DNA of 64,000 nucleotides from NCBI RefSeq assembly GCF_042676245.1, contig NZ_JBHTKA010000007.1, positions 558,001 to 622,000 on the forward strand, written 5' to 3'. Made by a program: the position numbers and the translations under genes. Positions 37,930 to 47,170 of this stretch are shown here, in pieces (positions within the stretch are counted from its first letter, which is position 1; each line of letters begins with the position of its first letter). The notes beneath the pieces are model-generated. The model was given only the letters and a program-made list of their open reading frames with translations, had not been told where the DNA came from and searched no databases. Origin of the DNA: Ohtaekwangia kribbensis (GTDB taxonomy: Bacteria > Bacteroidota > Bacteroidia > Cytophagales > Cyclobacteriaceae).

Positions 37930-39339
37930 ATGAGAAAGCATTTAGCCTTTGCGCTCCTCATGCTCTTTTTGTTGAGTGCATCCTGTGATGACGAGACACC
38001 TGTTTCCAATGATGCGGAACCGAAGATCACCATGACCGACATCCACCACGAAACGGGCGTGCAGGAATTATTATCAAAAATAAAAACAGGTTCTGCCAAC
38101 GGACGAGTGAGCAGTCTTGAGATCAGTGGAGCCTTCTTCAAATACGAAGAACCCGACAGCGGCATCCTCAACTATACCTTTCTGTTGCCCGATGATTCTC
38201 CTGCTTATTATGAAAACCTGATTCTCTCCAAACAGGCGGAAGGCTTTTACGGTTATATATACCGCTATATTCCGGATAGTACGCAGGAAGCTGATGGATC
38301 TTTTCAAGGTACTATCAAACAGTTTGATCTTGATGGGAAACAAATTGGTAAATTCTCCATTCCATTTACCCGCGATACTATATATTCAGGAGGAAGAACG
38401 CAGCTCATCAATCAATGTATACAAAGCATTGATCAGGTATGTGTTACGGAATATGAAGTCAGAGTTGTTACAGACTATCCATGTCATTGTCAGTACGAGC
38501 GTAAAACAGCGGTTGGTCAAGTCTGTACCTTCTCTTTTAACAGGGGCTGGTGCGATGATATGACGGGCGTGCCACCTGCCGGAGGTGGAACTTATGTTGG
38601 TATAGGAGACGGACCAGCCCCGCGCAGTGGCTCCGGCAGCAACAGCGGTACAGTAAAGCCCGTCAAGAAAAATCCGGTTGTAGTAGTTCCAGGCAATGAT
38701 CTTTATGCAGGCGATAAATGTGTAGCCTGTATTGAAAATTACCTCAAGGATCCCTGTTTGAAGATGGTGGCCAAAAAAGTATTAGACCCAGCGATAGCGA
38801 GTAGTTATAATAAGCTGATACAGGATATATTTAATAAGAACGACAAGGTAAATCTGATCATTCGGGAGGGAGATGCAGAGGATATGAAAAATGACGATAA
38901 GAAGAGTGCAAACGGTTGGACAGAACCTGTTGAGTCACATAATGGCATAGTGGACATCATTATAGAATTAAATACAGAAAAGCTCAATAGCAATGTTTCT
39001 CAGGAGTATATTGCCTCCACTATATACCATGAGGCCTTTCATGCCATAGTGCATTACTTCGATAAGGATAAATGGTTTTTTGTAAACACCCCTACAGATG
39101 ACCATATCTCTATTTTTTACACTTATCTCGATTTAATAGCTTCAGGGCTTCAAAAGGCATATCCTAATTTAACTTTGCGCGAAGCTCAAGGACTTATTTT
39201 AAAGGGGATGATGGATTATAAAAAAGAATGGGGAGTCTTATATGATAAGATCCTACAGAAAAAAAATATTACAGAAGATCAACTTCGTGACATCGTCAGA
39301 CGGCATAGTAGTAAAATATCAGGAACATCTTGCAACTAA
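37930..39339 (+). CDS. lipoprotein with C-terminal HExxH metallopeptidase-like domain
   Basis: 469 residues, with a signal peptide and lipobox (LLSASCDD). The N-terminal half (about 30-200) is a beta-rich region ending in a Cys cluster (YPCHCQYERK, GQVCTFSF, GWCDD), followed by a Gly/Ser/Pro linker (about 215-250). The C-terminal domain opens with CVACIENYL and carries a zincin motif HEAFH (His367, Glu368, His371). The coding sequence from about 38700 onward is visibly richer in A and T than the flanks. A decayed copy of the C-terminal domain lies downstream at 39990-40270. The layout (anchor, linker, effector-like domain, small downstream gene, orphan C-terminal fragment) resembles polymorphic toxin loci, but toxin activity is inference. 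The family is not named by me. Confidence 0.75.
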   Translation: MRKHLAFALLMLFLLSASCDDETPVSNDAEPKITMTDIHHETGVQELLSKIKTGSANGRVSSLEISGAFFKYEEPDSGILNYTFLLPDDSPAYYENLILSKQAEGFYGYIYRYIPDSTQEADGSFQGTIKQFDLDGKQIGKFSIPFTRDTIYSGGRTQLINQCIQSIDQVCVTEYEVRVVTDYPCHCQYERKTAVGQVCTFSFNRGWCDDMTGVPPAGGGTYVGIGDGPAPRSGSGSNSGTVKPVKKNPVVVVPGNDLYAGDKCVACIENYLKDPCLKMVAKKVLDPAIASSYNKLIQDIFNKNDKVNLIIREGDAEDMKNDDKKSANGWTEPVESHNGIVDIIIELNTEKLNSNVSQEYIASTIYHEAFHAIVHYFDKDKWFFVNTPTDDHISIFYTYLDLIASGLQKAYPNLTLREAQGLILKGMMDYKKEWGVLYDKILQKKNITEDQLRDIVRRHSSKISGTSCN

Positions 39340-39344
39340 TCATT

Positions 39345-39938
39345 ATGAAGAGTTATCACTTCCTTATCCTATTAATATTAAGCTTTTCGTCATGCAATTC
39401 CTCGAAAGTGGATGGAGAAAACCCTCAGTTTGATTCAAATGCAACCATTGCAGACGTAGATAGAAGTATTCAATACATTGTATCACGCTATCAATTTAGT
39501 GTCACTTTTTTTAAAAGGGGCAATAATAACCATGGATGGTATAAAATGTTCGCACGTCATGGGAGCCACTGGGAGAAAATTGAAATAAGAGAAGGCATAT
39601 TTGATGAGTTACAAATCAAGAAAGACCCTGACTACTATATATCCAGGGACATCACAACGAGAAAACTCTGCAAACCAGAAGAAGCTGAATTTTTTTTAAC
39701 CAAATTGAAAGCTATGCATGTATTCGAACTGCCGGAAGAAAGTGTGCTCTTTAAAGATTGTAAAGATAGTGGCGTAACAGATTTAGGGAGTACTTATATA
39801 GAGATAGTCGCTGGTGATAAAGTAAGAACTCTTAAATATTCTGGCGTTTATGAATGCTCTAATGGAGAGTGGGAGAATCTTCACAAGATAGAAGAACTAT
39901 TTGAAATGGAGTGGTTTGAAAATGAAAAAGGCAGATGA
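39345..39938 (+). CDS. hypothetical lipoprotein downstream of HExxH protein (possible immunity or partner)
   Basis: 197 residues with a signal peptide and lipobox (LSFSSCNSS). The ATG at 39345, five bases after the previous stop, gives a proper signal sequence; an in-frame start at 39330 would overlap the preceding gene. The mature protein is mixed alpha/beta, with a C-terminal GDKVRTLKYSGVYECSNGEW. No family is recognised. The tight spacing suggests cotranslation with the HExxH lipoprotein, as expected of a partner or immunity protein (inference). It shares the AT-rich composition of this island. Confidence 0.68.
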   Translation: MKSYHFLILLILSFSSCNSSKVDGENPQFDSNATIADVDRSIQYIVSRYQFSVTFFKRGNNNHGWYKMFARHGSHWEKIEIREGIFDELQIKKDPDYYISRDITTRKLCKPEEAEFFLTKLKAMHVFELPEESVLFKDCKDSGVTDLGSTYIEIVAGDKVRTLKYSGVYECSNGEWENLHKIEELFEMEWFENEKGR

Positions 39939-39989
39939 TTGGGCATATATATACTAACTCGCTTCTTCACCAAACATCCACTATTTTTT

Positions 39990-40270
39990 AGGGATATAGT
40001 GCCTCAACTATATACCATGAGGCCTTTACGCTATTGTTCCTTATTTTGATAAGGACAAATGGTTCTTTTAAAAACACTCCAACCGATGATCATATTGCCA
40101 TATTTTATAATTACCTGGACCTGATTGCATCCGAACTTCAGAAGGCATATCCGAATTTGACATTGCGGGAAGCTCAGGCGCCTTATAAGCAATATGAAAA
40201 TTGTCCGGAGGTAATGGAGTGGTATTATGTGGATAGAATACAAAATCTCCTTGAATACCGATGGCAATAA
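39990..40270 (+). pseudogene. decayed partial copy of the HExxH domain
   Basis: The DNA from about 39990 closely parallels 39006-39200: both encode STIYHEAF, NTPTDDHI.IFY.YLDLIAS, and LQKAYPNLTLREAQ. In the copy, a one-base deletion right after HEAF removes the second zinc-ligand His, and a one-base insertion near 40070-40074 restores the frame at NTPTDDH. The first 365 residues and signal peptide are missing. The apparent reading frame at 40034-40270 is thus a fragment of a former domain, not a full gene. Confidence 0.82.
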
Positions 40271-40410
40271 GTGATTCAGTGAACTATGAAATAACTGTGG
40301 GGTCTTCTTCTACAATTATAGCAAGAGGTCTCAGTGTGGTTACTTTTAAAAAGTTTGATGCGAAGTCTGGAAATCCGGGTGTCTCCCATACACTCATTTA
40401 CTATACACAG

Positions 40411-40436
40411 GTGGATAGCAGATACACGCTATCCAC
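40411..40436 (+). terminator. stem-loop after the HExxH island
   Basis: GTGGATAGC / GCTATCCAC stem with an eight-base loop (40411-40419, 40428-40436), followed by TACCTTCT. It may end transcripts of the preceding island; the T tract is weak. Confidence 0.5.
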
Positions 40437-40582
40437 TACCTTCTAACCTGTAGAGGGTATATACCTGTCACTGGGTAAGGGTATTCTTCTGAAGAGTAAG
40501 GCAAAATCTTTGTTTTCGTTGCGGAGCGAGTGAATATTTGCGGCTGTTAATTAGAAACCTACTATCAAGCAGTCGTAACCTC

Positions 40583-43036
40583 ATGAAATATCTTTACTCC
40601 CTTTTATTTATACAAGTGCTTTTTTTTGCCGGCACATCAGCCTATGCGCAGAGCGGTAAGATTAAAGGTACCGTGAAAGATGCACAAGGCCAGGTGTTGC
40701 CGGGTGCCACGATACTCGTGGAAGACAACCGAACGGGTACATCATCCGATGCATCCGGAAATTTTGAAATCACGATCAAGCCAGGTCAATACAGACTCGC
40801 TGTGAGTATGGTTGGCTTCGAGACTATATATAGCGATGTTACGGTAACAGATGGTGAAGTAACGGTTGTTGATGCTCCGCTCACAGAGAGCAAGAATGTA
40901 TTGCAACAGGTTGAGATCATCGGAAGAAAAGAGCAATCGTATAAGAATACGTCTTCTTTTGTAGGCTCGAAGACTGAGTTGAATTCGAAAGACCTTCCGC
41001 AATCTGTATCGTTTATTACCAAAGAACTTATCAGCGATCAGGGACAGATGCGTGTAGGGGAGGTGGTGAAGAATATGAGTGGGGTAAACCAGTTCACGTT
41101 CTATGATGACATCACGATCCGTGGTTTTCGTATCAACGGTCAGAGCAACACACAACTTCTGAACGGTCTGCGTACATCTTCCGGTTTCTGGAAGCAGCCG
41201 TTGGCGAACTATCTCGAGCGTGTTGAAGTATTGAAAGGTCCTTCATCAGCACTTTTCGGAAATGCTTCTCCGGGCGGTGTATTAAATCGCGTTACTAAAA
41301 AGCCGCTGGACTACAATCGTAAGTCTCTTGATTTTTCATTTGGCAGTTTCAATACGTTCCGTGCCCTCGCAGACTTTACTGGTCCGATGAACACCGAGCG
41401 TACCTTACTATACCGATTAAATATAGGCTATGAAGATGCAAACTCATTCCGTGAGTTACAGTTTGACAAGAACCTGGTAATTGCTCCGTCCGTGTCATTT
41501 TTACCAACGGAAAAGACACGTCTGAACTTCGACATCATCTACAATCAATCCAACAGCAGGCTCGATCGCGGACAGGCTGTAAATACCAACGATCTATACT
41601 CAACACCTACATCCCGTGCATTGAGTTCAGCAAATGATTATCTCAACGAGAATACCTATAACATTTCGGCTTCACTCAATCATTATTTCACAGAGAAGTT
41701 ATCGGTTACGCTGGCGTATCTGAAGACAGGTTATAACGAAGATCTGCTCGAGCACCGCAGTGCCAATGGGTATGCTGTGGATGGCGACAGTGCTATTATT
41801 GAAGACAAAGTGGCGATGCAGGTTTTCCAGCGAAAACGCAGACGCTATATTGATAACGTATCGGTATTCTTTAACTATGCCGCTACAACGGGTGCCCTGG
41901 AGCACAAAATGCTGGTCGGCTATGATTACTCACAAGACCAGGTTCCTACAGGCGGTTCGCAGCTAACAGCGAGTGGCTACCGCAATGCTGCCAATAATGG
42001 ATTTATAGCGACCTACAACCCTGCGAAGAAATCGAATTACCTGTTGGATAAAGATGGTAATCCGGTACCGAATGCAGCGCACTTTAATTTATCAGATCCT
42101 ATCGGTTCACAATTATTAAAAGACATCAGCAAGTATTTCTTTACACCGCGTTCGTTCGATCCTACATTCTATGAATTGCATGGTATATATGCGCAGGACC
42201 TGATCAAGCTCGGTAAATTTCAGGCATTGCTGGGCTTCCGTTATGAGAAGTATATAGACAAAGAAAATTACCTGAAGGCCACCGAGAAGAAAGTAAGACA
42301 GGAAGCATTCCTGCCGCGTGTCGGACTGGTATACGAGTTACTGCCACAGATCAACCTGTATGGAACTTATGTGGAAGGTTACAATCCACAAACGGCTTCG
42401 TCTATTTCGAATCCCAATGCAGGTGGTCCGTTTGATCCACTCATGAGCAACATGTTTGAAGCCGGGGCGAAGAGCGAATGGTTCAATAAGCAATTGGCGG
42501 TGACGGTAGGTGTATATCGCATCGAGCAGAAGAATACACTATATAATGCAAGCGATGCTACCAACCCGGACCTCTTGAGACAAGTTGGTAAAGAATTATC
42601 AAAAGGTATTGAGTTTGATGCCGTGGGTCACATCACACCAAACTGGAGCATACTGGCTACCTATTCTCACAACGTAGCACATATTACAGAGAGTCCTGTG
42701 GAAGCAGAAGTTGGTCGTCAGAAACCGAACGCACCTAAAAACACGGCGAGCATCTGGACACGTTATTCGATTTCACACGGTGCATTTGAAGGACTCGGCT
42801 TTGGTCTCGGTTCTAACTATATAGACGAGCGTGTGCTGAGTATTAACGCCAATCAAACTGTACCAAGCTATATATTGGTTGATGCCGGACTTTACTACAC
42901 GGTAAATAAAGTTCGCGTACAATTCAATATGAATAATATCTTTGACAAAACGTACTGGGTGGGCGGATATGATTACGTTCGTCTGTTCCCCGGTAAACCA
43001 AGAAACTTTCTTGTAACAATAGGCTATACATTCTGA
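40583..43036 (+). CDS. TonB-dependent siderophore receptor
   Basis: 817-residue outer-membrane receptor for ferric siderophores. A signal peptide ends at SAYAQS. A carboxypeptidase-regulatory-like domain follows (about 25-110, ending in QQVEIIGRKEQSYK), then a plug (about 125-245, with GVNQFTFYDDITIRGFRI and SALFGNASPGGVLNRVTKKP, the FhuA/FecA-type plug signature), then a barrel ending in aromatic FLVTIGYTF. The ATG at 40583 is used; the upstream in-frame start at 40538 would precede the signal peptide with a polar stretch. It is followed 16 bases later by a PepSY gene, a common siderophore-uptake pairing. Regulation by iron is expected but no Fur box was identified. Confidence 0.93.
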   Translation: MKYLYSLLFIQVLFFAGTSAYAQSGKIKGTVKDAQGQVLPGATILVEDNRTGTSSDASGNFEITIKPGQYRLAVSMVGFETIYSDVTVTDGEVTVVDAPLTESKNVLQQVEIIGRKEQSYKNTSSFVGSKTELNSKDLPQSVSFITKELISDQGQMRVGEVVKNMSGVNQFTFYDDITIRGFRINGQSNTQLLNGLRTSSGFWKQPLANYLERVEVLKGPSSALFGNASPGGVLNRVTKKPLDYNRKSLDFSFGSFNTFRALADFTGPMNTERTLLYRLNIGYEDANSFRELQFDKNLVIAPSVSFLPTEKTRLNFDIIYNQSNSRLDRGQAVNTNDLYSTPTSRALSSANDYLNENTYNISASLNHYFTEKLSVTLAYLKTGYNEDLLEHRSANGYAVDGDSAIIEDKVAMQVFQRKRRRYIDNVSVFFNYAATTGALEHKMLVGYDYSQDQVPTGGSQLTASGYRNAANNGFIATYNPAKKSNYLLDKDGNPVPNAAHFNLSDPIGSQLLKDISKYFFTPRSFDPTFYELHGIYAQDLIKLGKFQALLGFRYEKYIDKENYLKATEKKVRQEAFLPRVGLVYELLPQINLYGTYVEGYNPQTASSISNPNAGGPFDPLMSNMFEAGAKSEWFNKQLAVTVGVYRIEQKNTLYNASDATNPDLLRQVGKELSKGIEFDAVGHITPNWSILATYSHNVAHITESPVEAEVGRQKPNAPKNTASIWTRYSISHGAFEGLGFGLGSNYIDERVLSINANQTVPSYILVDAGLYYTVNKVRVQFNMNNIFDKTYWVGGYDYVRLFPGKPRNFLVTIGYTF

Positions 43037-43052
43037 TTTTATAGATATAGAC

Positions 43053-44258
43053 ATGGTAAAAGCAGTTCTTCTTTTTCTTCATCGGTGGCTTGGTATTATC
43101 AGCGGGCTTGTTGTATTCGTGGTTAGTATAACCGGTGCCATCTTTGTTTTTGAAGAAGAACTGTTCCGTGTATTTCACCCGGATATAGTGTATGTTACTC
43201 CGGGCAAAACGTTGCGTGATATTAACGATCTTAAGGCTATTGCACAGAACACAATTGGTGCGGATAAAAATGTTAATGTTGTATTTATACCAGGTTCATC
43301 CGATCGCGCGTATTGCTTCTCTGCATTCGAACGGGATGCCAAGAGCAAAAGCATCTGGGACAAGGATGAGATTGCATACTACTACCAGGTTTTTGTAGAT
43401 CCTTATACCGGTGCTGTAACCGGTGTAGTAAATAAGGAGACCGAATTCTTTTATGCTACAAGACGCATTCACCAGAACCTGATGCTGAGACGCGACATCG
43501 GTAATATGATTGTCGGTACATCTACGCTTATCTTCCTCTTCATTCTCATCAGCGGTATTGTATTGTGGTGGCCACAACGCATTGCTCAATGGAAACAGCG
43601 TTTCGTAGTAAAATGGAAGGCGCGCTGGAAAAGGGTAAATTATGACTTGCACAGTGTAGTTGGTTTCTATGTATTTCTGATCGCGATGCTGATTGCCACC
43701 ACAGGTTTGGTGTGGTCGTTCGACTGGTGGGAGAATGGTATCTATGCCATGCTGGGTTCATCCAAGAAAGACGCTGCCTTCCTTACGCAGCGCGACACTA
43801 CGTATACCGCTACCAACCAGGGTATAACACGCGCCTGGAAAGATGCACTGAAGCGATACGAGAAAGGCTTTGAACGCATCACACTAAACTTTCCGACCAA
43901 AAAGAATAACCGGGTAGGAGCGTTTGTACACTATGACGGTTCTTCTGCCTGGACTGACAGTGACTATATATATTACAACGGAGCTACCGGTAACGTTCAG
44001 CAAGCTATACTACAGGATGACAAGAGCACCGGTATGAAGTGGCGAAACACAAATTATTATATACATACCGGTAAACTATACGGCTGGCCAACCCAGATAT
44101 TGGCGGTGATTGTAAGCCTGGTGTGTGCGTCATTACCCGTTACCGGAGTAATTCTATGGGTGGGAAGAAAGAATAAAAAGCAGGTGCCGGCATCGCCTCA
44201 GCCGGTTTCTGTAAAAACAAAACCGAGACCGCGTATAGCTTCGCGACAACTCACATGA
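43053..44258 (+). CDS. PepSY-domain membrane protein (siderophore/ferric reductase-like)
   Basis: 401-residue inner-membrane protein of the PepSY-associated TM family, with four membrane spans (about 8-30, 148-172, 202-225, 345-370). Conserved features include FLHRWLGIISGLVVFVVSITG at the N-terminus (shown by its first 20 residues FLHRWLGIISGLVVFVVSIT), IHQNLMLRRDIGN, and DLHSVVGFYVFL. Such proteins are thought to reduce siderophore-bound iron in the periplasm, via haem bound by membrane His residues (family knowledge). It is cotranscribed with the siderophore receptor, and its end is close to the AraC gene. Confidence 0.87.
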   Translation: MVKAVLLFLHRWLGIISGLVVFVVSITGAIFVFEEELFRVFHPDIVYVTPGKTLRDINDLKAIAQNTIGADKNVNVVFIPGSSDRAYCFSAFERDAKSKSIWDKDEIAYYYQVFVDPYTGAVTGVVNKETEFFYATRRIHQNLMLRRDIGNMIVGTSTLIFLFILISGIVLWWPQRIAQWKQRFVVKWKARWKRVNYDLHSVVGFYVFLIAMLIATTGLVWSFDWWENGIYAMLGSSKKDAAFLTQRDTTYTATNQGITRAWKDALKRYEKGFERITLNFPTKKNNRVGAFVHYDGSSAWTDSDYIYYNGATGNVQQAILQDDKSTGMKWRNTNYYIHTGKLYGWPTQILAVIVSLVCASLPVTGVILWVGRKNKKQVPASPQPVSVKTKPRPRIASRQLT

Positions 44259-44397
44259 ACCTTTCAACAGGTTTTATATCCATCGTTCCCGTTTTATATC
44301 CTTTAGGCCCCAACTCACTATTGTTCATTTCGTACTGCCGGCAGGCAATAACCCCCGTCATGCTTTTTTCTCCTGCCATACTGCGTGCAAATATCTA

Positions 44398-44415
44398 TTT
44401 GAATTTTATAATTTT
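44398..44415 (+). repeat. 18-bp direct repeat, copy 1 (upstream of AraC gene)
   Basis: TTTGAATTTTATAATTTT, ending five bases before the ATG at 44421. The same 18 bases occur at 45323-45340. TAATTTTG at 44409-44416 also fits the -7 element, which would make the AraC mRNA nearly leaderless. Confidence 0.6.
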
Positions 44416-44420
44416 GCAGC

Positions 44421-45320
44421 ATGCAGAGAAGCGAGACTTTGGCAGACTTTTACAAGCGCTATCCGGCCATCTATCAAACACAACCCGGGGCAGTGCCTCA
44501 TCAGGCTTTGGGGGCGTTTAATGTAAACTCGCGCGATTCATGCAATCGCTATGCTCCGTATAACCGGAGAGACTATTATAAGATATCGCTGATCATCGGG
44601 CAGGGTAATCTATACTATGCCGATAAAACGATTGAGATCGATCGTACGGCATTGGTGTTCTTTAATCCGCAGGTGCCCTATGCCTGGGAGGCAACATCCG
44701 AAAAACAAGGCGGATACTTTTGTCTGTTCACGGCAGACTTTATTCATGCCCAGGGAAATGTAAGCATCCTGGAGTCTCCGTTGTTCCAGATCGGGGGAAG
44801 CCCGGTATTCTTTATCGACAAGAAACAAGAGGTAGAACTGTGCGCAATCTTTGAAAAAATGCTCGCAGAGCGCGATTCAGAGTATATATATAAGTATGAC
44901 TTGCTGCGTACCTATGTGAACCTCGTTATCCACGAAGCGATGAAGTTCCGTCCGATGGATACACAGCATCATCATCCGAGTGCGTCTTCACGCATTGCGT
45001 CACTCTTTATTGAATTACTCGAGCGCCAGTTTCCGGTTGATTCCATCGAGCATTCACTGAAACTGCGCACGGCAAATGACTACGCCAGCCACCTTTCTAT
45101 TCATCCGAATCACTTGAACCGTGCCGTACGCGATGTTACCGGAAAGACAACCACCGAGCACATCACCGGCAGAATTGTGAAGGAAGCCAAGGCATTATTG
45201 ATGCATACAGACTGGAGTGTTGCCGAGATTGCCTATTGTCTGGGCTTTGAATATCCGGCCTACTTCAACAATTTTTTCAAGAAACAGACAACGCTAACGC
45301 CACGTTCGTTCCGGAAGTAA
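44421..45320 (+). CDS. AraC-family transcriptional regulator
   Basis: 299 residues. The N-terminal sensing domain (about 1-180) has a cupin-like segment (SRDSCNRYAPYNRRDYYKIS, ALVFFNPQVPYAWEA). The C-terminal AraC DNA-binding domain (about 205-299) contains YASHLSIHPNHLNRAVRDVT and VAEIAYCLGFEYPAYFNNFF. It lies between the iron-uptake genes and a tripartite efflux operon. An identical 18-bp sequence sits just before its start and just after its stop, so autoregulation together with control of the efflux operon is plausible. A frame at 44255-44521 overlapping its start is considered a shadow. Confidence 0.92.
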   Translation: MQRSETLADFYKRYPAIYQTQPGAVPHQALGAFNVNSRDSCNRYAPYNRRDYYKISLIIGQGNLYYADKTIEIDRTALVFFNPQVPYAWEATSEKQGGYFCLFTADFIHAQGNVSILESPLFQIGGSPVFFIDKKQEVELCAIFEKMLAERDSEYIYKYDLLRTYVNLVIHEAMKFRPMDTQHHHPSASSRIASLFIELLERQFPVDSIEHSLKLRTANDYASHLSIHPNHLNRAVRDVTGKTTTEHITGRIVKEAKALLMHTDWSVAEIAYCLGFEYPAYFNNFFKKQTTLTPRSFRK

Positions 45321-45322
45321 TG

Positions 45323-45340
45323 TTTGAATTTTATAATTTT
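45323..45340 (+). repeat. 18-bp direct repeat, copy 2 (downstream of AraC gene)
   Basis: Identical to 44398-44415. It lies three bases after the AraC stop and within the leader of the efflux operon. Confidence 0.6.
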
Positions 45341-45715
45341 TAGTTTGAAATCCATAAGCCTGAGCGCCTAGCCGGCACATACCTTTGCACAGGAGCAATC
45401 TCTGAAAGACCCTGTCACCTAAATCTCCTGGAATTAAACTACGGATTACCGATGCTGTAAAATCTGAGGGTGACATTGCGCGCTATATATAATTTTTGCA
45501 ACAGCCCGTTACCTATCAGCAGCAGCATTGAATTTTACGAGACTTTATTTGGTTATAGTATTTTGTTATAGAACAAACGAATGGTTAAGACAATTCTTGA
45601 TAGTCAAGTTACAAATGCCTCCATTCATACCAATCCAACGAGCAGAAAACGTTTGCTGCAACGTACTGGGTATACGCCAAATCTTTTTCATATACTTTCT
45701 GATTTATATATACCA
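45341..45715 (+). promoter_or_regulatory. leader/promoter region of the efflux operon
   Basis: About 375 bases without a clear gene. TACCTTTG at 45380-45387 matches the TAnnTTTG element. Downstream, TGTCACC (45413-45419) can pair with GGTGACA (45469-45475) around a 49-base interior. The segment could be a structured 5' leader, but I do not recognise a riboswitch class. Confidence 0.35.
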
Positions 45716-47170
45716 ATGCAAAATGAAAAGCGCGCGGTCATGACCGCTCCACCGGCCTTCGTTGTAGGTGCACGAAGAATGGTGATCGTTATGGTAAGTT
45801 GTTTTTTACTGACGGACATTCGTGCACAGGAAGTGCAGCAGCCGCTGTCGCTGGGGCAGGCGCTTGAAACAGGCGTGCAGAATTTTCAGCGTATACAGGC
45901 CAAGCGAAACTACGTGCAGTCATCGGAAGCACTGACACGCAATACCCGTAACGAATATCTTCCCAACGTTATCGCTTCTGTACAACAGAACTATGGAACG
46001 GTTAATGGACAGTTCGGCCCGCTGGGAGCAGTCGGTGTACTAGGTGTTGCTTCGGCAGGTCCGGTATACCAGGAGCAAAACTGGAACGCAGCGTTTGGCG
46101 CGCTATATATAGTCAACATGAACTGGGAGGTATTTACATTCGGTCGTGTACACTCGCGCATTGAGGCTGCGAAAGCACAAGTATCGCGCGACTCGGCTGA
46201 CCTTGCGCAGGAAGAGTTCGTACACAAAATAAAAATATCCGGTGCATACCTGAATTTACTCATCGCACAACAACTGGTGCGCAGTGCGCAGTCTAATCTC
46301 ATCCGTGCTGAAATTGTACAGCGAACGGTACGAGCGCGTGCGCTCTCCGGATTAAATCCCGGTGTAGATTCAGCGCTTGCCAATGCAGAAGTATCGCGTG
46401 CTAAATTATCGCTTATCGATCTGCGTAACAACGAACAACAGGTACGCAATCAACTGGCACAACTCCTCGCACTCAACGGACTGCAGGCTGTACTCGATAC
46501 ATCTTTCTTTACGCGTGAGCCGACTATATTTACTACCGATGCTGTGATCGCGCAAAACCCGCAGGTAAAATTTTACCAGGCGCGTATCAACCAGGCCGAG
46601 AAGACTACATCGCTGGTGAAGAAAAGTATAATGCCAGGTGTAACGCTCTTCGGTATATATCAGGCGCGTGCCTCAGGGTTTGACTATAATTATACTCCGC
46701 AGTATTCGGATCGTTACTCACAACGTTACTCCGATGGCGTGGATCCATCACGCTTCAATTATGTAGCCGGTGTAAGCTTGTCGTGGAACCTGATGAGCCC
46801 GCTAAAGGTAAAACAACAAACGCGCTCCCAGCGTTTTATCAGTGAAGCCTACAGGAATGAATACGATCAGATCTCCGTACAACTTCAGAACGAGTTGATA
46901 CTGGCCGATCAACGTATCGAGAATAGTTTACAAAGCATTCGTGAAGTACCGCTGCAATACCAGGCAGCATCCGATGCTTATACACAGAAAAGTGTACTCT
47001 ATAAAAACGGACTTACCACGCTTGTTGATTTGCAACAGGCTATATATGCGCTGAACCGTGCTGAAATAGACAGAAGTGTAGCGTACCTCAACGTATGGCA
47101 GGCACTTTTACAGAAAGCTGCGGCTTCAGGCGATTTTAATTTATTCAGTAACCAGGCTCAACCTCAATGA
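45716..47170 (+). CDS. TolC-family outer-membrane efflux protein
   Basis: About 484 residues. A signal peptide ends near LLTDIRAQE. The mature part shows the two TolC/OEP helical repeats, with long coiled-coil helices (ALTRNTRNEYLPNVIASVQQ in repeat 1; AYTQKSVLYKNGLTTLVDLQ in repeat 2). The N-terminus is uncertain: ATG codons at 45716, 45740 and 45779 all lead into the signal peptide, while one at 45581 adds an implausible extension. The stop overlaps the RND gene start by four bases (ATGA). It forms the outer-membrane channel of the following RND pump. Confidence 0.88.
   Translation: MQNEKRAVMTAPPAFVVGARRMVIVMVSCFLLTDIRAQEVQQPLSLGQALETGVQNFQRIQAKRNYVQSSEALTRNTRNEYLPNVIASVQQNYGTVNGQFGPLGAVGVLGVASAGPVYQEQNWNAAFGALYIVNMNWEVFTFGRVHSRIEAAKAQVSRDSADLAQEEFVHKIKISGAYLNLLIAQQLVRSAQSNLIRAEIVQRTVRARALSGLNPGVDSALANAEVSRAKLSLIDLRNNEQQVRNQLAQLLALNGLQAVLDTSFFTREPTIFTTDAVIAQNPQVKFYQARINQAEKTTSLVKKSIMPGVTLFGIYQARASGFDYNYTPQYSDRYSQRYSDGVDPSRFNYVAGVSLSWNLMSPLKVKQQTRSQRFISEAYRNEYDQISVQLQNELILADQRIENSLQSIREVPLQYQAASDAYTQKSVLYKNGLTTLVDLQQAIYALNRAEIDRSVAYLNVWQALLQKAAASGDFNLFSNQAQPQ

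Noticed and set aside
40261..40446. 61-residue frame after the decayed HExxH copy
   Set aside because: No domain, overlaps the pseudogene end, and is probably residual sequence; kept only as part of the island description.
44255..44521. 88-residue frame starting at the PepSY gene stop
   Set aside because: It runs through the AraC promoter and start in another phase and looks like chance hydrophobic translation.
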